In this document: piece after piece, positions 1-11,680 of the stretch | Numbering within the stretch: the first letter of the stretch is position 1 | Layout of the letters: each line of letters opens with the position of its first letter | Assembly (NCBI RefSeq): GCF_014356525.2 | Contig: NC_052514.1 | Location: 6,471,019-6,535,018, forward strand | Direction of reading: 5' to 3' | DNA from: Nilaparvata lugens | Taxonomy: Eukaryota; Arthropoda; Insecta; Hemiptera; Delphacidae | Length of the DNA: 64,000 nucleotides | Notes under the pieces: model-generated | What the model was told of the DNA's origin: nothing | The model's database searches: none | The model's input: only the letters and a program-made list of their open reading frames with translations | Translations under genes and position numbers: made by a program

Positions 1-500
1 TGTTCACCATTAAATAACTTCGTGGTAGAACAAACTAGACTATATTCCTCCATAGCCTATAAACAATTTGGCAACAGTGCTGAGTATAGGGAAGAAGTAC
101 GGAGAAGGGTATAGCTGCTTTGTCTGATCACAGACAAGGATAGCAATAAACTACTGCTTGAAAAGAACTACGTATATTTATTTTATTTATTTACAATGCA
201 AATGACACTAATGTAATAACATTGAAAGATAAAATAATAAGGTAGTCCTTGTGCTATTTTTCTTCCAAATTTATAGGTGACAAATTCCAAGATAAGGTTA
301 GAATTTCACGTGTACAATTTTTATGAAATTTTGGTCCAAAATAAACATTGAAACTATAAATTTTGAATTTAGATGGCTTAAATTGATAAATCAATTAGAA
401 ATATTCCACTCAATTACCACTTTAAAGGAATAATATTGAGTTATTTGAGAAAATTTGAAACTATTCAAGAAACACAAACTCGTAAACACTAAAGCTCAGC
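1..500. other. intergenic, no gene seen
   Basis: AT-rich sequence downstream of the receptor gene. A short piece near 105-160 (a GACAAGGATAGCAATA motif) matches the inner part of the dispersed MITE family whose ends read GTGAGGTCCACGTTATAA. Nothing else is supported. Confidence 0.5.
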
Positions 501-504
501 TGAC

Positions 505-1915
505 TAAGTATCATCATCATCATCCGTGGCGCTACAACCTACTACAGGTCTTGGCCTCCTCCAGTATTCGCCTCCATTCGTCTCTGTCTTCCGCCCTCGC
601 TTTCCAACCTCTGGCTCCAATCACTTGTTCATCCTTGTCTACACCGTCCATCCAGCGCAGTCTCGGCCTTCCTGGTCTTCGCCTCCCTTCCATCCTGTAC
701 AGCACGAGTCTCCTTGGTGGGTATGTCTCATCTGCCCGAATAAGGTGGCCAGCCCATCGCAGTCTACCAATTTTGATCATTTTAACCACATCAGGTTCAC
801 GATATACTTGGTAGAGCTCCTCATTCTTCCTCTTCCAGGTCTCATCCACTTTTATTCCACCACAGATGCTTCGCAGTACCCTCCTCTCAAAAAACTTTGA
901 GTTGGCTCTCGTCTTTTTTTGGACAGTGTTCATGTTTCACTGCCATACATGAGTACTGGCAGGATTGGCGAGCGATATATTTCAAACTTTGTGTCTCTGC
1001 TCAGCACTTTGTTTTTTGTATACTTGGAGAGACCATAGAAGCATCTGCTTGGCAGGAGAATTCTCCTTTCCACCTCATTTGTTGTTTCGTTTTTACCATC
1101 AACGAGGGAGCCCAGGTATACAAAATCATCTTTAACCTCAAAACAGTTATCATCCATCTGAAGCCTCTTCCCGATGTTGTGATTTGTTGATGTGACCATG
1201 ACCTTTGTTTTGTTTTCATTCATGTGGAGGCCCATATTCGCAATGCTACATTTTTAATATTTTTAAAGGCTTCCTTCATATCATTCACCGATCTTCCAAT
1301 GTCGTCTGCGTACGTGAGAATTTGGGTTGATTTATAAAAAGTATTCCAGATGGAATTAAATAGAGAATGCATTTATTCAAATGCTAATTAATATATAATT
1401 ATTATTTAACGGAAATCCTAAATAAATGCTACAAATCACCCCGAAGACCTCTGCTACTGCAGACATTGACAACAGGGCTAACAGCTAGATGGAAATTCGA
1501 TGATAACTACTATCCAAAAATTAGTTGCCAGTTTTGGATAGTAGTTCTCATCGAATTTCCATCTAGCTGTTAGCCCTGTTGTCAATGTCTGCAGTAGCAG
1601 AGTTCCTCGGGGTGATTTGCAGCATTTATTTAGGATCTTCGTTAAATAAAAATTATAAAAAGTATTCCCTTCAGTGTTGACTTTTGACTCACGAATGACT
1701 TTTTCTAAAGCTATATTAAATAACAAACATGAAAGAGCATCTCCTTGTCTCAGCCCTGCCTCCATCTCAAAAGGTTCCGATAGATGGTTTTGTATCTTCA
1801 CCTGGCATACAACTTTAGACAAGGATGCTTTTGTAAGGTTGATAAGCTTCCTTGGGAATTGAAATAATTATTCCTCCATGGCTTCGAATAGCCTTTCTCT
1901 CAGGATACTGTCATA
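505..1915 (-). pseudogene. RTE-type non-LTR retrotransposon remnant (reverse transcriptase and 3' end)
   Basis: Minus-strand reading gives reverse-transcriptase motifs in order. A YDSI motif (motif A region) lies near 1905. A GLRQGDALSCLLFN block follows near 1740-1780. The catalytic YADD lies at 1301-1312. The thumb and C-terminal region reads NENKTKVMV, then YLGSLV, and ends with GRLRWAGHLIR and GRRRPGRPRLRWMD near 600-760. This layout is typical of RTE-clade elements, which often end in a short microsatellite; an ATG/ATC repeat sits at 507-525. Frames change near 933 and 1235. The core is interrupted by a 305-bp insertion (1348-1652), and the 5' part is missing beyond 1915, where MITE-like sequence begins. 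It is a dead copy. The clade assignment rests on motif recall, not on a search. Confidence 0.85.
1348..1652. mobile_element. palindromic insertion element with 16-bp target duplication
   Basis: A 305-bp insert splits the reverse transcriptase just before its YADD box. It is flanked by identical direct repeats TTATAAAAAGTATTCC at 1332-1347 and 1653-1668. Removing the insert and one repeat restores the frame NTFYKSTQILTYADD. Inside, 1404-1521 and 1530-1648 form a near-perfect inverted repeat of about 115 nt per arm with a loop of about 10 nt. The remaining 55 nt at the left are AT-rich. No protein is encoded. The long target duplication is unlike classic cut-and-paste MITEs. A related but partly deleted copy lies at 63147-63325. 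Confidence 0.75.
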
Positions 1916-1924
1916 TAAACTACG

Positions 1925-1965
1925 TATACCATGGGATATATTCTCATGCTACACTTTCTCTATGT
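1925..1965. mobile_element. end fragment of the long-TIR MITE
   Basis: The sequence ATACCATGGGATAT followed by TTTCTCTATG resembles the right end of the MITE at 2009-2285. It lies where the RTE remnant stops, so it may mark a rearrangement or nested insertion. Confidence 0.45.
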
Positions 1966-2008
1966 TTGAACCTAAGATCTAGAAGCCTGTTCTAGTGTTT
2001 GAAAGTAG

Positions 2009-2285
2009 CATAGAGAAACAATAGCGTAAGTAGATATCCTATGGTATAGGGCGTTTATGTCGCAACTTTTACTTTTATCTCAAGCCGATTACTGTCGATT
2101 ATTGTCGATTTTTACTGTTTTGAGCGGGTAAGAGTGTATGAACGGCACAATATAAGAGACTACCAGCGTCATAAAGCTTCACAGGAAAGAATTGCGTAGA
2201 CTATCAGCTTGAGATAACAGTGTAGAAGTTGCGACATAAACGCCCTATACCATGGGATATCTACTTATGCTATGGTTTCTCTATG
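2009..2285. mobile_element. MITE with long terminal inverted repeats, copy 1
   Basis: The left end starts CATAGAGAAACAATAGCG and the right end finishes TGGTTTCTCTATG. The inverted ends are about 80 nt and include ATAGGGCGTTTATGTCGCAA on the left and its complement on the right. The interior is about 110 nt and non-coding. A second copy in the opposite orientation lies at 10203-10472. The superfamily cannot be fixed from the ends alone. Confidence 0.8.
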
Positions 2286-2289
2286 ATAA

Positions 2290-3000
2290 TAGACTATTCA
2301 AGTCTCCGATCATCTCTCACCCCAAGTGACTGCTCTGCGCCACATAGCAACTAAAATAAGGTCAATTCAGGTGTGTGCTGTAATTGACAGCTTGTTAGTT
2401 GGAATCGATTTTGCCATGACAGCATTGTAATCGCTTTGTAACCAATCAGAAATCAGATAGCATCGATGCTTCCCACCCATCAATACTGATAGTTTAGAGT
2501 TACTCATATACACCATCAGCATTGGTTAAATCAGAAGCATTGATGTTGTGGATAGCATAATATCAATGCTTTGTGTGCCTAAAAAGATAATTTTGAATAA
2601 AATTTAGAATTTAGAAATAGGCCGACACATCTAGAAAATACCTGAGTCTATACCTAATTCATGCAGGTGAACGGGCTAGAGTCAAGAAAACTTCAATTAA
2701 TCTTGCCATGCCTGATTTAATAGGTTTATACTATAGAATAACACTACAATTTGAAATAATAGAAAAATACAAACAGCTTCAATAAACATTGGCAGCTAAA
2801 ATCGAACAACAGAAACAACAATATCATGTTACTTTGTTGACATTCTTCATCTGATTCGGGGGCGCATTACTATCCCCGTTTAGATAGCAATACGTCACAA
2901 AACCAACAAGATCAGTCATAAAATAACCAATCAATTTCAACATGAATTACTCAAGAAAGAAAAAACCCGTTGAACCCAAATTTCGGCGATAGTAACCCAT
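2290..3000. other. intergenic, no gene seen
   Basis: Non-coding, with short direct-repeat pieces around AGCATTGATGTT (near 2530 and again near 5030). No frame above about 50 codons looks protein-like. Confidence 0.4.
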
Positions 3001-3010
3001 ATAACCCATT

Positions 3011-3280
3011 TCATAATAATTTTGAATCCCCACTTTTTATTGACATTCTCGAATGAACCTTTGTTTCACTACACTGCACTTTCGTTGGTTTGTACGTTGC
3101 TTTATCGTCGGGGTTACAGTACCTTGTTTTTGGCGGTGAGCTTTTACCGGTGAATTTGGCTTGACGGCGACGTCCTCTTACGTCCCTAGACCTGTCGTCT
3201 GAACGGGTGTCTTGAAGCGGTTTTACATAAAGTTGCGGAACCAAAGGGGTGGTAGTACAAGAAGTTGGTTGGGGACACAC
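3011..3280 (-). CDS. unrecognised 89-codon open frame
   Basis: The minus-strand frame is rich in Arg, Lys, Ser, Thr and Pro, with a RGRRRQAK stretch. It sits in a patch clearly richer in GC than its flanks, which is the only positive sign of coding. No domain is recognised. There are CTG/AC-type splice candidates around it but no partner exon. It could be an exon of an unrelated downstream gene, part of an old retroelement gag-like protein, or chance. Confidence 0.25.
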   Translation of the reverse strand: MCPQPTSCTTTPLVPQLYVKPLQDTRSDDRSRDVRGRRRQAKFTGKSSPPKTRYCNPDDKATYKPTKVQCSETKVHSRMSIKSGDSKLL

Positions 3281-3289
3281 ATGAACCGC

Positions 3290-5260
3290 TGTAAATAAAT
3301 GTATTACAGCATTAATTTCTAACTCTTCCTACAATTCATCAAAAGCTAAAACAGGAGTTATCTATTGATTACAATTAATTAAATTCTCTCATTCTTTGAA
3401 TCCTCATTTATATAGATTTTTATCTTTAACTACTGATTCTTTTTATCAGATTAATGGATCTTTCTTCACAAATTCAATTGAAATGATGCTAACTTATATG
3501 ATTTTTTCGTTTGGTTTGCGAAATCAAATATAATTTTTCATATAGTAGCTCGGCTAGTATTGTTGGAAACTTGTGCGCCAGCCAACATTTATTTATTTAT
3601 AATTTATGAGCTATAGGACGCAATCCAAGTGTAAATAACGGGCATTCGCCCAAAACTGCTCAGAACCTTAATTAAAAATGAACATTCCAGAGTTTATGAT
3701 TTGATTTACCTACAAATACAAGTCCAAAAACTAGTATCAACTGAAATTATGAATTTATCACCTAATAAAACAGACACTTTATAACACAATAAAAGAAAAA
3801 TATTGAAAATTTCACTTTAAGGAAAGATAATGTTTGCCTTATAAGATTCATCTTGTGAATTTTTACCTTTAATTAATAAAATTAGTAGACACATAGAAAA
3901 TAATTTAAATTGTATTAAAATTTGAACATTCATTAATATTAATTTCCTGGAAAAGAAAAACTTTCTTCTTCATCTATTAAGATTTCTATCATAAAAAATT
4001 TACTAAATCATTCGAAAGCCTTAATGACATAAGAAAACAGAGTCTGAAAAATATAAAATTATAAAATGTCATAAACTCAATATAACATAATCTTAAAATT
4101 TTTATTCCAATTTAAAGGCTATCTTCCTGACTTTCAGCAATACTCTACGATAATATATTTCCAGAAACAATAACTCAAATGTAACGTAACTGAAATCTTT
4201 CTATACTTCTTTAGAAAAAAAATTTATAATTATCTTCCATCACTAATAAAATCAAAAGGATATTCTCAATCAATATTATTAACTTGAAAAATAACAGGCT
4301 TAATTAATTCAATACTCTCATGGAAGTTTCAATCAATTAAATTCCCTAAATTATATTTTAACCTTATTTTACGTACCTTAGCGGTTATTTGAAGAAACAA
4401 TTATTCGTACATGATGAAGAAACACAATTAAACTTTCAGGACATGGCACTACTAGTAAATTTAAACATTAATAAAAAATAAAACTAGCTCCTACATTAAC
4501 TACTGAAATAAACTTATAAACCTGCCCAAAAAGGGGGAAACATAGTGACTACATCTTTACTCTAGTAGTGCTCCTAGCAAAGTGTCCTCCGGAACGTAAT
4601 CTGGTCTCTCGACTGGGGAATCCCCACTACTGTATTTAGAAACAGGTCTCCTATTGGGCGAATGGAATCAATTTGACCAATCGTCGCGTGGCTTCTACAG
4701 CCTTTGGACCAAATAGTAACTGCAAAATCGGTAGTTTGTTATAATTTCAATGCTTGCTGTTTTCCAACTTATCGCATTTTATGTCGCGACAAGAAGGCTA
4801 AGTTTTAGAGATAATTCCATAATCTACATTCCTCGACGACTCGGAGCCACAATTTTTAAATATCTATCATGGGAAACTCGAAGTCATGGCCGTTCATAAT
4901 AGAGAGAGAAAATAATTTATTTCGCTAACTCACTTACAATAATGGCTCTAGTCTATTGCGTATTAAATTTACTATTATAACTTGGGAAAAGGCCTGAATT
5001 AAAGAGAGTGCCCGGCACAGCTTTGAAGCATTGATGTTTTGGATAGTGTTATGCTATCAATGCTTTCCATTGAAACAATGCTTAAAGTGCAGAGTGAATC
5101 TGAGCATAGCACTTTGTGTTCATTGTCCGAAGTGATTGGCACTTCTCTATTGTCAAAGATAGGTAATGTGAAACTTTGGAGCCCTAGACAACGGAAACTT
5201 GGAAGATACATAGGACACAGAGATGCCAGTCTGATAGCTCTAGTTGAAGTACATGCATTG
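3290..5260. other. intergenic, AT-rich
   Basis: Very AT-rich and non-coding. 4555-4720 is a GC-richer island (CCTCCGGAACGTAATC, then TCTCGACTGGGG) without a supported function; it could be an old exon, promoter or LTR piece. No frame with protein-like composition was found. Confidence 0.35.
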
Positions 5261-5280
5261 GACAGAAACCGATATCTTCA

Positions 5281-6050
5281 GATCCTAGACTTTATAGACT
5301 TTGACTGGGCGCACATAACAGTTAGTCAAGAGAAGACAAGACATGATCAGACACGTTTAGTCACAATACTTCACATAGTTGCCCATGAAGACATGTCTAA
5401 TTGCAATCCTATACTATAAAACCAGCATTTTCTGTTTATATGTTTAGATGTTTATATGTTTGTATTTCCCCGGATCTCGAAAACGGCTCTAACGATTCTC
5501 ACGAAATTCAGAACATAGTCAGTTTATAATATAAAAATTCGATTGCACCAGGTGTCATCCCTGGGAAAACTTGCTGAAGGACATTAGAAGTATAATTATT
5601 ATCCATCTTTGAAAAAACAGCTGATAATTATTATTCCATCGTCTGTTGATGATGGAAGTGAGTGAGCGAGTTCATGAGTGAGGAACTGTGTCAAAATTAT
5701 GACTCAGCTGTTGAACTTTTGTAATCATTCAATCAGGTACTTAGTGCCAGTTTCAAAAAAGCCGGGTTATTTCCAATCCTAATTAATTCCAGTAGAACCA
5801 TCTTTTTGAAATGGTCCTCTCTGATTTGGTTCACGTGAAGTTAATCAAGATTGAAATTCAACCGGCTTTTGTGCAACTGGGCCTTTGTGAGGGAAATTTT
5901 TGCATTTCTCTGGTAATTAATCTCAATTCACTGTGATCAGATAGAACATTTCTGTATGAACTATGAATGTTATTATAATTTCTTCTCTCGTAAAAAATTG
6001 TTATGCTCTTGTACTCCAGAGCGAAGCTCGGTCCCCGATATTAATATCCT
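5281..6050 (+). repeat. rolling-circle-like repeat, tandem unit 1
   Basis: This unit and the next (6052-6825) are about 770-bp direct duplicates. Both begin with TCCTAGACTTTATAGACT and pass through GACACGTTTAGTCACAAT. They then continue into an element with GAAAACGGCTCTAACGATTC and end in the hairpin GAGCGAAGCTCGGTCCCCGA. The hairpin-ended part (about 5405-6048) belongs to a dispersed family also seen at 23172-24133 and 60455-60840. No coding is seen. Its ends do not give a clear CTRR terminus, so Helitron or Helentron membership is only a suggestion. Confidence 0.6.
5742..5883. mobile_element. palindromic MITE (CCGGTT/AACCGG family), nested copy
   Basis: A foldback sequence running from GTGCCAGTTTC to CAACCGGCTTTTGTGCAACT, related to the better copies at 35153, 60130 and 62917. 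It lies inside the duplicated repeat, and its partner lies at about 6548-6662. Confidence 0.6.
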
Positions 6051-6051
6051 A

Positions 6052-6825
6052 TGAGATCCTAGACTTTATAGACTCAGTTAGGCTGAGCGCACACCAGTTA
6101 GTCAAGACAAGACAAGACATGATTAGACACGTTTAGTCACAATACTTCACATAGTTGCTTATGAAGACATGTCCAATAATTGACTATTTTTTATAGTAAA
6201 GGATTGCAATTATTGCAATCCTTTACTATAAAACGAGCAATTTTTGTCTATATGTTTAGATGTTTATATGTTCACTGGAACCCGAAAACGGCTCTAACGA
6301 TTCTCACGGAATTCAGAACATAGTAAGTCTATAAGATAAAAATTCGATTGCACTAGGTGTCATCCCTGGGAAAACTCGCTGAAGGACATTAAAAGGATAA
6401 TTATTATCCATCTTTGAAAAAACAGCTCATAATAATTATTTCGTCGTCTGTTGATGATGTAAGTGTGTGAGCGAGTTCATGTGTGTGTGACTGTGTCAAA
6501 ATTATGACTCAGCTGTTGAACTTTTGTAATCATTCAATCAGGTACTTAGTGCCAGTTGCAAAAAAGCCGGGTTATTTTCAATCCTAATTAATTCCAGTAG
6601 ATCCATCTTTTTGGAATGGTCTTCTCTGATTTGGTGCACGTGGCTTTTGTGCAACTGGACCTTTGTGAGGGAAATTTTTGCATTCCTCTGGCAATTAATC
6701 TCAATCTACTGTGATTGGATAGAACATTTCTGTATGAATGTTATTATAATTTCTTCTTTCGAAATAAATTTGTTATGCTTTTGTACTCCAGAGCGTAGCT
6801 CGGTCCCCGATATTCATTCACTATA
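6052..6825 (+). repeat. rolling-circle-like repeat, tandem unit 2
   Basis: Direct duplicate of 5281-6050 with scattered substitutions. It has small deletions, for example within the nested MITE near 6640. A local foldback (CAATTATTGCAATCC around 6200-6225) was added at the junction before the hairpin-ended element. The end hairpin reads GAGCGTAGCTCGGTCCCCGA near 6790-6810. Confidence 0.6.
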
Positions 6826-6894
6826 AAGAGATAGCAGACCTAGTGTGTCTCCAGCGTTATTGTACTGTCACTGGCTCAGATCTTGGAATTGAAT

Positions 6895-6998
6895 AGGCCT
6901 AGTAGACATGAGATGCGCGTGAACACAAGCGCCAGGTGATAAATTTTCATAACGGCATGAAAGTTATGCCGTAAGTAAGTGCGCCACACCAGATTTTT
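6895..6998 (-). repeat. fragment of the 'TGGTGTGG...GGCAAGGAAAGT' repeat family, reversed
   Basis: The reverse complement of this stretch begins AATCTGGTGTGGCGCAC, continues CATAACGGCA and GATCACCTGGCGC..., and matches the 5' part of the copies at 12345 and 27553. Confidence 0.6.
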
Positions 6999-6999
6999 T

Positions 7000-8070
7000 G
7001 ATATTCTACTTGCTTATTCAATTTCTCAACGATATCATGATGCCAAAAATCATAGAAGATTAGAAATTGGGCAGTCTCGTTGCCTTTTTATATTGAAAGA
7101 AATTAAAAATTCCCAGTGCAATTATAGAGCTTCATGGTTGATCATAAAACACTTGAAATAGATGATAGACTCCATATAATCAACTTTAGATAATTTCATA
7201 TAAATCTTGGCTACAATTATTTATGTTAATAACTATAATTCCCTTTGGAAAAATCATCACTTCTGATAACATCATTAGCCTGTTCAATACTTAGATTACT
7301 ATGGTAATAATAGGGAAGATTGGATATAGTACTTAAAAGTTGTAGTTTTGTTGCCTGTTGTACTTATTGTACTCAAAAGTGATCTACATGATATTTCTAG
7401 AAATATAATATCCTATGACTATATCGATTCCCTTGGTTATATTCAGGTTACTAGTATATAAGAGTGATATTTCTAGAAATATAATATCCCATGACTATAT
7501 CGATTCCCTTGGTTTTATATTCAGGTTACAAGCTTGAAAACCTAGCAATTTAGACCTGGTTAACTAACTTGTTAAAGCGGCAAACAGTTAGGAATGATGG
7601 AACTTATATTGATTTTGTTGTCCATCCAGGTTAAAAGCTGAAAATATAGTATTAAACACCATATTCAACAAGTCCATTAATTTATTCATCAAGTCAGGTA
7701 TGGTCAGGTATGCTCCATTGAACATGATTTATAGCTTGTTGAATACTTTATTCGCAATATTCTCAGTTATACGTTAACAGTGTGAAACTATCAACCCTGA
7801 AACAACAGAACATTCATATTCATCACAACCTCACTAACAATTTATTATTCCTTCAATTGCAGACCAAACAGTAGGTCGAATTAAAAATGCATAGTCTCTA
7901 ATTATATACATTCAGCCTCTGTTACAATAGTATACTTTCCTCTACAACTTTAATTATACTTCATAACTTGTTTATTGGGCTACTATATACTTCACCACTA
8001 TTAGGCTACATACTTGAAACCTGTGCTTCCATGCAATATACTGATTGAGGATACAAGTACACGCCAACAA
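7000..8070. other. intergenic, no gene seen
   Basis: AT-rich. A short direct duplication (GATATTTCTAGAAATATAAT, then CGATTCCCTTGGTT) occurs at about 7390-7445 and 7466-7523. No coding or RNA gene is recognised. Confidence 0.4.
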
Positions 8071-8072
8071 AT

Positions 8073-9003
8073 TAAAAATCTGGTGTGGTACAATCACTCA
8101 ACTTTCCTTGCTCATTGAACTGTAAGCCCCATTCTTAAAGGAAAATAATTTAGGGGAATAACATAATGACGATTGGCAGCAACATATTTGAAACTACGAT
8201 CACACCACTGTATATGTGTATATAGAATTGTTTTCTGAGTACTTTTTCCTGTGTGTAAATTGTGAAATTCGATGATATTTATTAAAAGTCGTCAAAACAG
8301 CTGTTCTACAGATGAAATATCTCGACTATGTGTTCTTTTTATGAACTGCTCTACCTACCTACCTCATGCACGAGAAAGAGGCTACAAAGTCCATTTCTCA
8401 AGGATGGGGTGGACCCCCCATTAGTTTCCCAGAAAGGAGACTCATGCCAGTTAATAGAGCTGATGAATAACTATACAGGGTATGAATTTGAAGAAAAATC
8501 GGTCGATTCATTTTTGAGAAAATTGTGAAAAACATGGTTTTTTAGTGGTTATCCGCCATTTTTCTCAAGAATATTACAAAGCTCCTGCAATTTTCCCAGA
8601 AATGAGACTCATTGTAGTTGATAGGGCTTATAAATAGCTATTCATGATATAAATTTAAAGAAAATCGTTAAAGCCTTTTTCGAGAAAATCGTGAAAAACA
8701 TGGGTTTTTAGTAATTATTTGCCATTTTCCCCGCCATCTTGAATTGAATTTTATTGAATGTCTTATTGTCGGATCATCATGGTAAGAGGACCTCAAGTTT
8801 GAAATTTCAAGTCAATCGGTTAATTAGGAATGGAGTTATCGTGTTCACAGACATACACACAAAACACAGACCAACACCCAAAAATCATGTTTTTGGGCTC
8901 AGGGGACCTTGAAACGTATAGAAAACTTGAAATTAGGGTACCTTACTTTTTTTTGGAAAGCAATATTTTCCTTACCTATGGTAATAGGGCAAGGAAAGTA
9001 ATA
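8073..9003 (+). repeat. dispersed non-autonomous element, 'GGCAAGGAAAGT' family, copy at 8 kb
   Basis: It starts AAAATCTGGTGTGG and ends GGGCAAGGAAAGTA. The 5' end contains ACTTTCCTTGC, the complement of the 3' end, so the ends are subterminally inverted. The interior holds repeated motifs such as TTCGAGAAAATCGTGAAAA and a CA-rich tract before GGACCTTGAAACGTATAG. Other copies are at 12345, 27553 and 32750. It is non-coding. Short open frames inside are by chance. Confidence 0.75.
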
Positions 9004-9004
9004 A

Positions 9005-10200
9005 AAGAGTAATTCTATTCGATTCTTGTATTCTCTACCCTTGAATCTATATTATATTCTCTATATCTATTACTATATTATAGTCTGTATGAAAGACTCT
9101 GTAACCTCTATTATATTTGTCTATATATATTTCCTACGTCATAAATTGGATGGACTTATTGATCGGAAGGGTAATTTGCATCATAGTAAAAAATATTGCG
9201 CCTCTCCAAGTACTAAATAAGTTATTAGTACCTAAGTACTGCACTAGTTGTTAGTTGATCATTATCTGGAATTTTTATTATGTGAAAGCTTGTTCAAGGG
9301 TGAAAAGTAGATTTGCGAGTTTGTGGTGAGTTTTATTGCTAGAAGTAACGAAAATTCTTGTTTGTTCAGAATATTTTGGAGTTTCCGAGTACATTGTCAA
9401 GGTAATTAGAATACAAAAATCAAATCAAATCGAATTTTATTTTCCATTTCCAAAAAAAATATATACAATTGAATAATAACTTACTATGCATATTATTATA
9501 ATAGTATGCATATATTGTATACAAAAAATCACTTAAAACAATACAGGAAAATAAACAATTTAGGCCTACAGATACACAATTTTCTACTTCCTTTGCAAGT
9601 GTTAACACTAATGTTCGATAATGAAAAATTCTGTTAGGTTTGAGTAAGATTTTTGTTGACAAGCTTCATATCAATGATGAACGATATTGATACAGTTTTT
9701 TTGACAACACTGATGCTGCTCTGTGATTGGATGAAAGCTATACAGGAGCGTGGACTGACTCCTCCCACTTTCTTCCAAAACTTTCTCTAGCTACTCTGCT
9801 ATTGGCTGAGCTCGACGTCATTATTTTACTTTTCGTTATTTCGTTGCGTTAAAAGACTGCCATTTAAAAGTCTAGCATTTGCAGACTAACTACATTAGAA
9901 TTTAAAAGTCTAACTCTAGCATTTGCAGGTTGCTTGGATTCATTACGGTACTTTATTTCTATCTTGCTTCTGTACAAAGTTTGATATTCGACATCCAGTA
10001 GAAGGAAATAACGATTAACGATTGAGGACTCACGTTGCTGCGTTCACGAAGTGTCTTATGAACTGGCAAAGCCAGCTCTGACTTATGCTATTCCCGATGT
10101 AATAACGATATTATAGAATTATATTTCACTGCAGACTGAATTTCACAGAGGAATTTCCTATGTTGTTTCTCAAATGACGGATTCAAATAGAGTAAATACT
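9005..10200. other. intergenic with a reversed LINE tail
   Basis: 9417-9440 reads AATCAAATCAAATCGAATTT, the complement of the TTTGATTTGATTT tails seen at 13530-13548 and 57820-57850. This marks the 3' end of a minus-strand non-LTR element whose body is not recognisable. The rest is unassigned. Confidence 0.45.
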
Positions 10201-10202
10201 GC

Positions 10203-10472
10203 CATAGAGAAACAATAGCATAAGTAGATATCCCATGGCATAGGGCGTTTATGTCGCAACTTTTACTGTTATCTCAAGCCGATAGCCCACGTAGTTCTTT
10301 CCCGTGAAGCTTTATGACGCTGGTAGTCTCTCATATTGTGCCGTTCATACACTCTTACCCGGTCAAAACAGTAAAAATAAACAATAATCGACAGTAATCG
10401 GCTTGGGATAATAGTAAAAGTTGCGACATAAACGCCCTATACCATATCTACTTACGCTATTGTTTCTCTATG
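10203..10472. mobile_element. MITE with long terminal inverted repeats, copy 2
   Basis: Same family as 2009-2285, with the interior in the opposite orientation. The ends are CATAGAGAAACAATAGCA and TTGTTTCTCTATG, and both arms contain the motif TATAGGGCGTTTATGTCGCA or its complement. The interior shares TTTATGACGCTGGTAGTCTC (as complement) with copy 1. Confidence 0.8.
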
Positions 10473-10474
10473 AT

Positions 10475-11680
10475 ATTGCTCACTTCAAGTGAATAGCGTG
10501 GTAGTTTTCACTACAATTTTCACAATAAATTAGACTGCTAAATAGTAAAAAATCTTCAAACAATTCATTAACCAGCAGCTCTTAATGGGATGTAAAATTG
10601 AAAAACAAAATCTCTCACCATCATTATCACGCACAGGCCACGAGTTTTCATGGTATCGCCCTCAGCAATTCAAAATGAACGAAAAGTATCTCAATTAATA
10701 ACCTCATTTACTACCTCACTTGAAGCCTCATTTACCAAATGATGGATTTGAACTTGACCCACCTGTGAGCGTACATACAATACCTATATTATACTTCACA
10801 CATATATAGTCACCGTACATAATTAATTATCTAATCTAATTACAGGGTGTGTGATTACAGGTGGTGTTACATCAAGCGTGTCATGTTTGCACCTGCTAAA
10901 CATTGCTCACATACTTGTTCCATCACATATGCTCTCAAATCACACCACATATTCGAATTCCAGCGCCGACTTCAATAGTAATTATTTGATGTACGATTGA
11001 CATGCTCAGTGCTTAGTTTGATCTCAAACTGTCAGATTTCCTCATGAATATAGCACTAATGGTCCTCCTATGAACAATACTGACTGAGTCTCTCTGTAAT
11101 CAATCGTAATATCGAACTTAGTTAACATGTTATGTTATGAGTTCAAACTGTCAGTGTCCCAAGCAGAAAACATCAATGTTCCCCATTCAATTAACGCTGT
11201 CACATTGAAGTGAATCTCATCATATAATCAATCCTGATATCAGAGTTTGGAACTGTCAGTATTCCTTATGGATATCATCAGAGTTTCCTCATTGAAACAA
11301 TGTTGACAGTTTGAAGTGAAACCCATCATAATCAATCCTAATTTGGGAGTTAGATAACGTGTTAGGTTTGTGGATTAATAGTTGGCCAAATGTTGAAATT
11401 AGTGGTGAATATTGAATTAATGTTCACTGTAGGGTCAGGTATTGAAATATTTTGTAAATGTTTCGATGTAAATACAGGGAATGTTCTTGGAATGGTTTGA
11501 CGCCGAGTATTTGGTCACGTGCGTTTTTGGGTGTTGATTCGAATAGTTGAGTGTTTCGGACCTGTGCATGTCGTTTTAGAGGTAATTGGAATGTTTAATA
11601 ATCATTAGATCTTGTACCATAGAGGTAATGAAATGATTAGTGATCATTCGACCCTGACATTTAAATGTTGTCGGCCCACT
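10475..11680. repeat. cluster of diverged 'CTGTCAG' short repeats
   Basis: Between about 11025 and 11340 a unit of roughly 110-130 nt recurs at least three times. Each contains AACTGTCAG, then a CC(T/C)(C/T)AT...ATCA block, then AATCAATC(G/C)TAAT. Related pieces lie elsewhere in the window (for example 13968, 32190, 44070, 56315, 58635), often ending in TTTAAAGTGAATC(T/C)CACTAT. It is non-coding. Confidence 0.5.

Noticed and set aside
455..900. Plus-strand frames over the left RTE remnant
   Set aside because: They are antisense shadows of the minus-strand reverse-transcriptase C-terminus, which carries clear motifs.
5039..5419. 126-codon plus-strand frame
   Set aside because: It crosses the boundary of the duplicated repeat unit, the second unit lacks an equivalent frame, and there is no domain.
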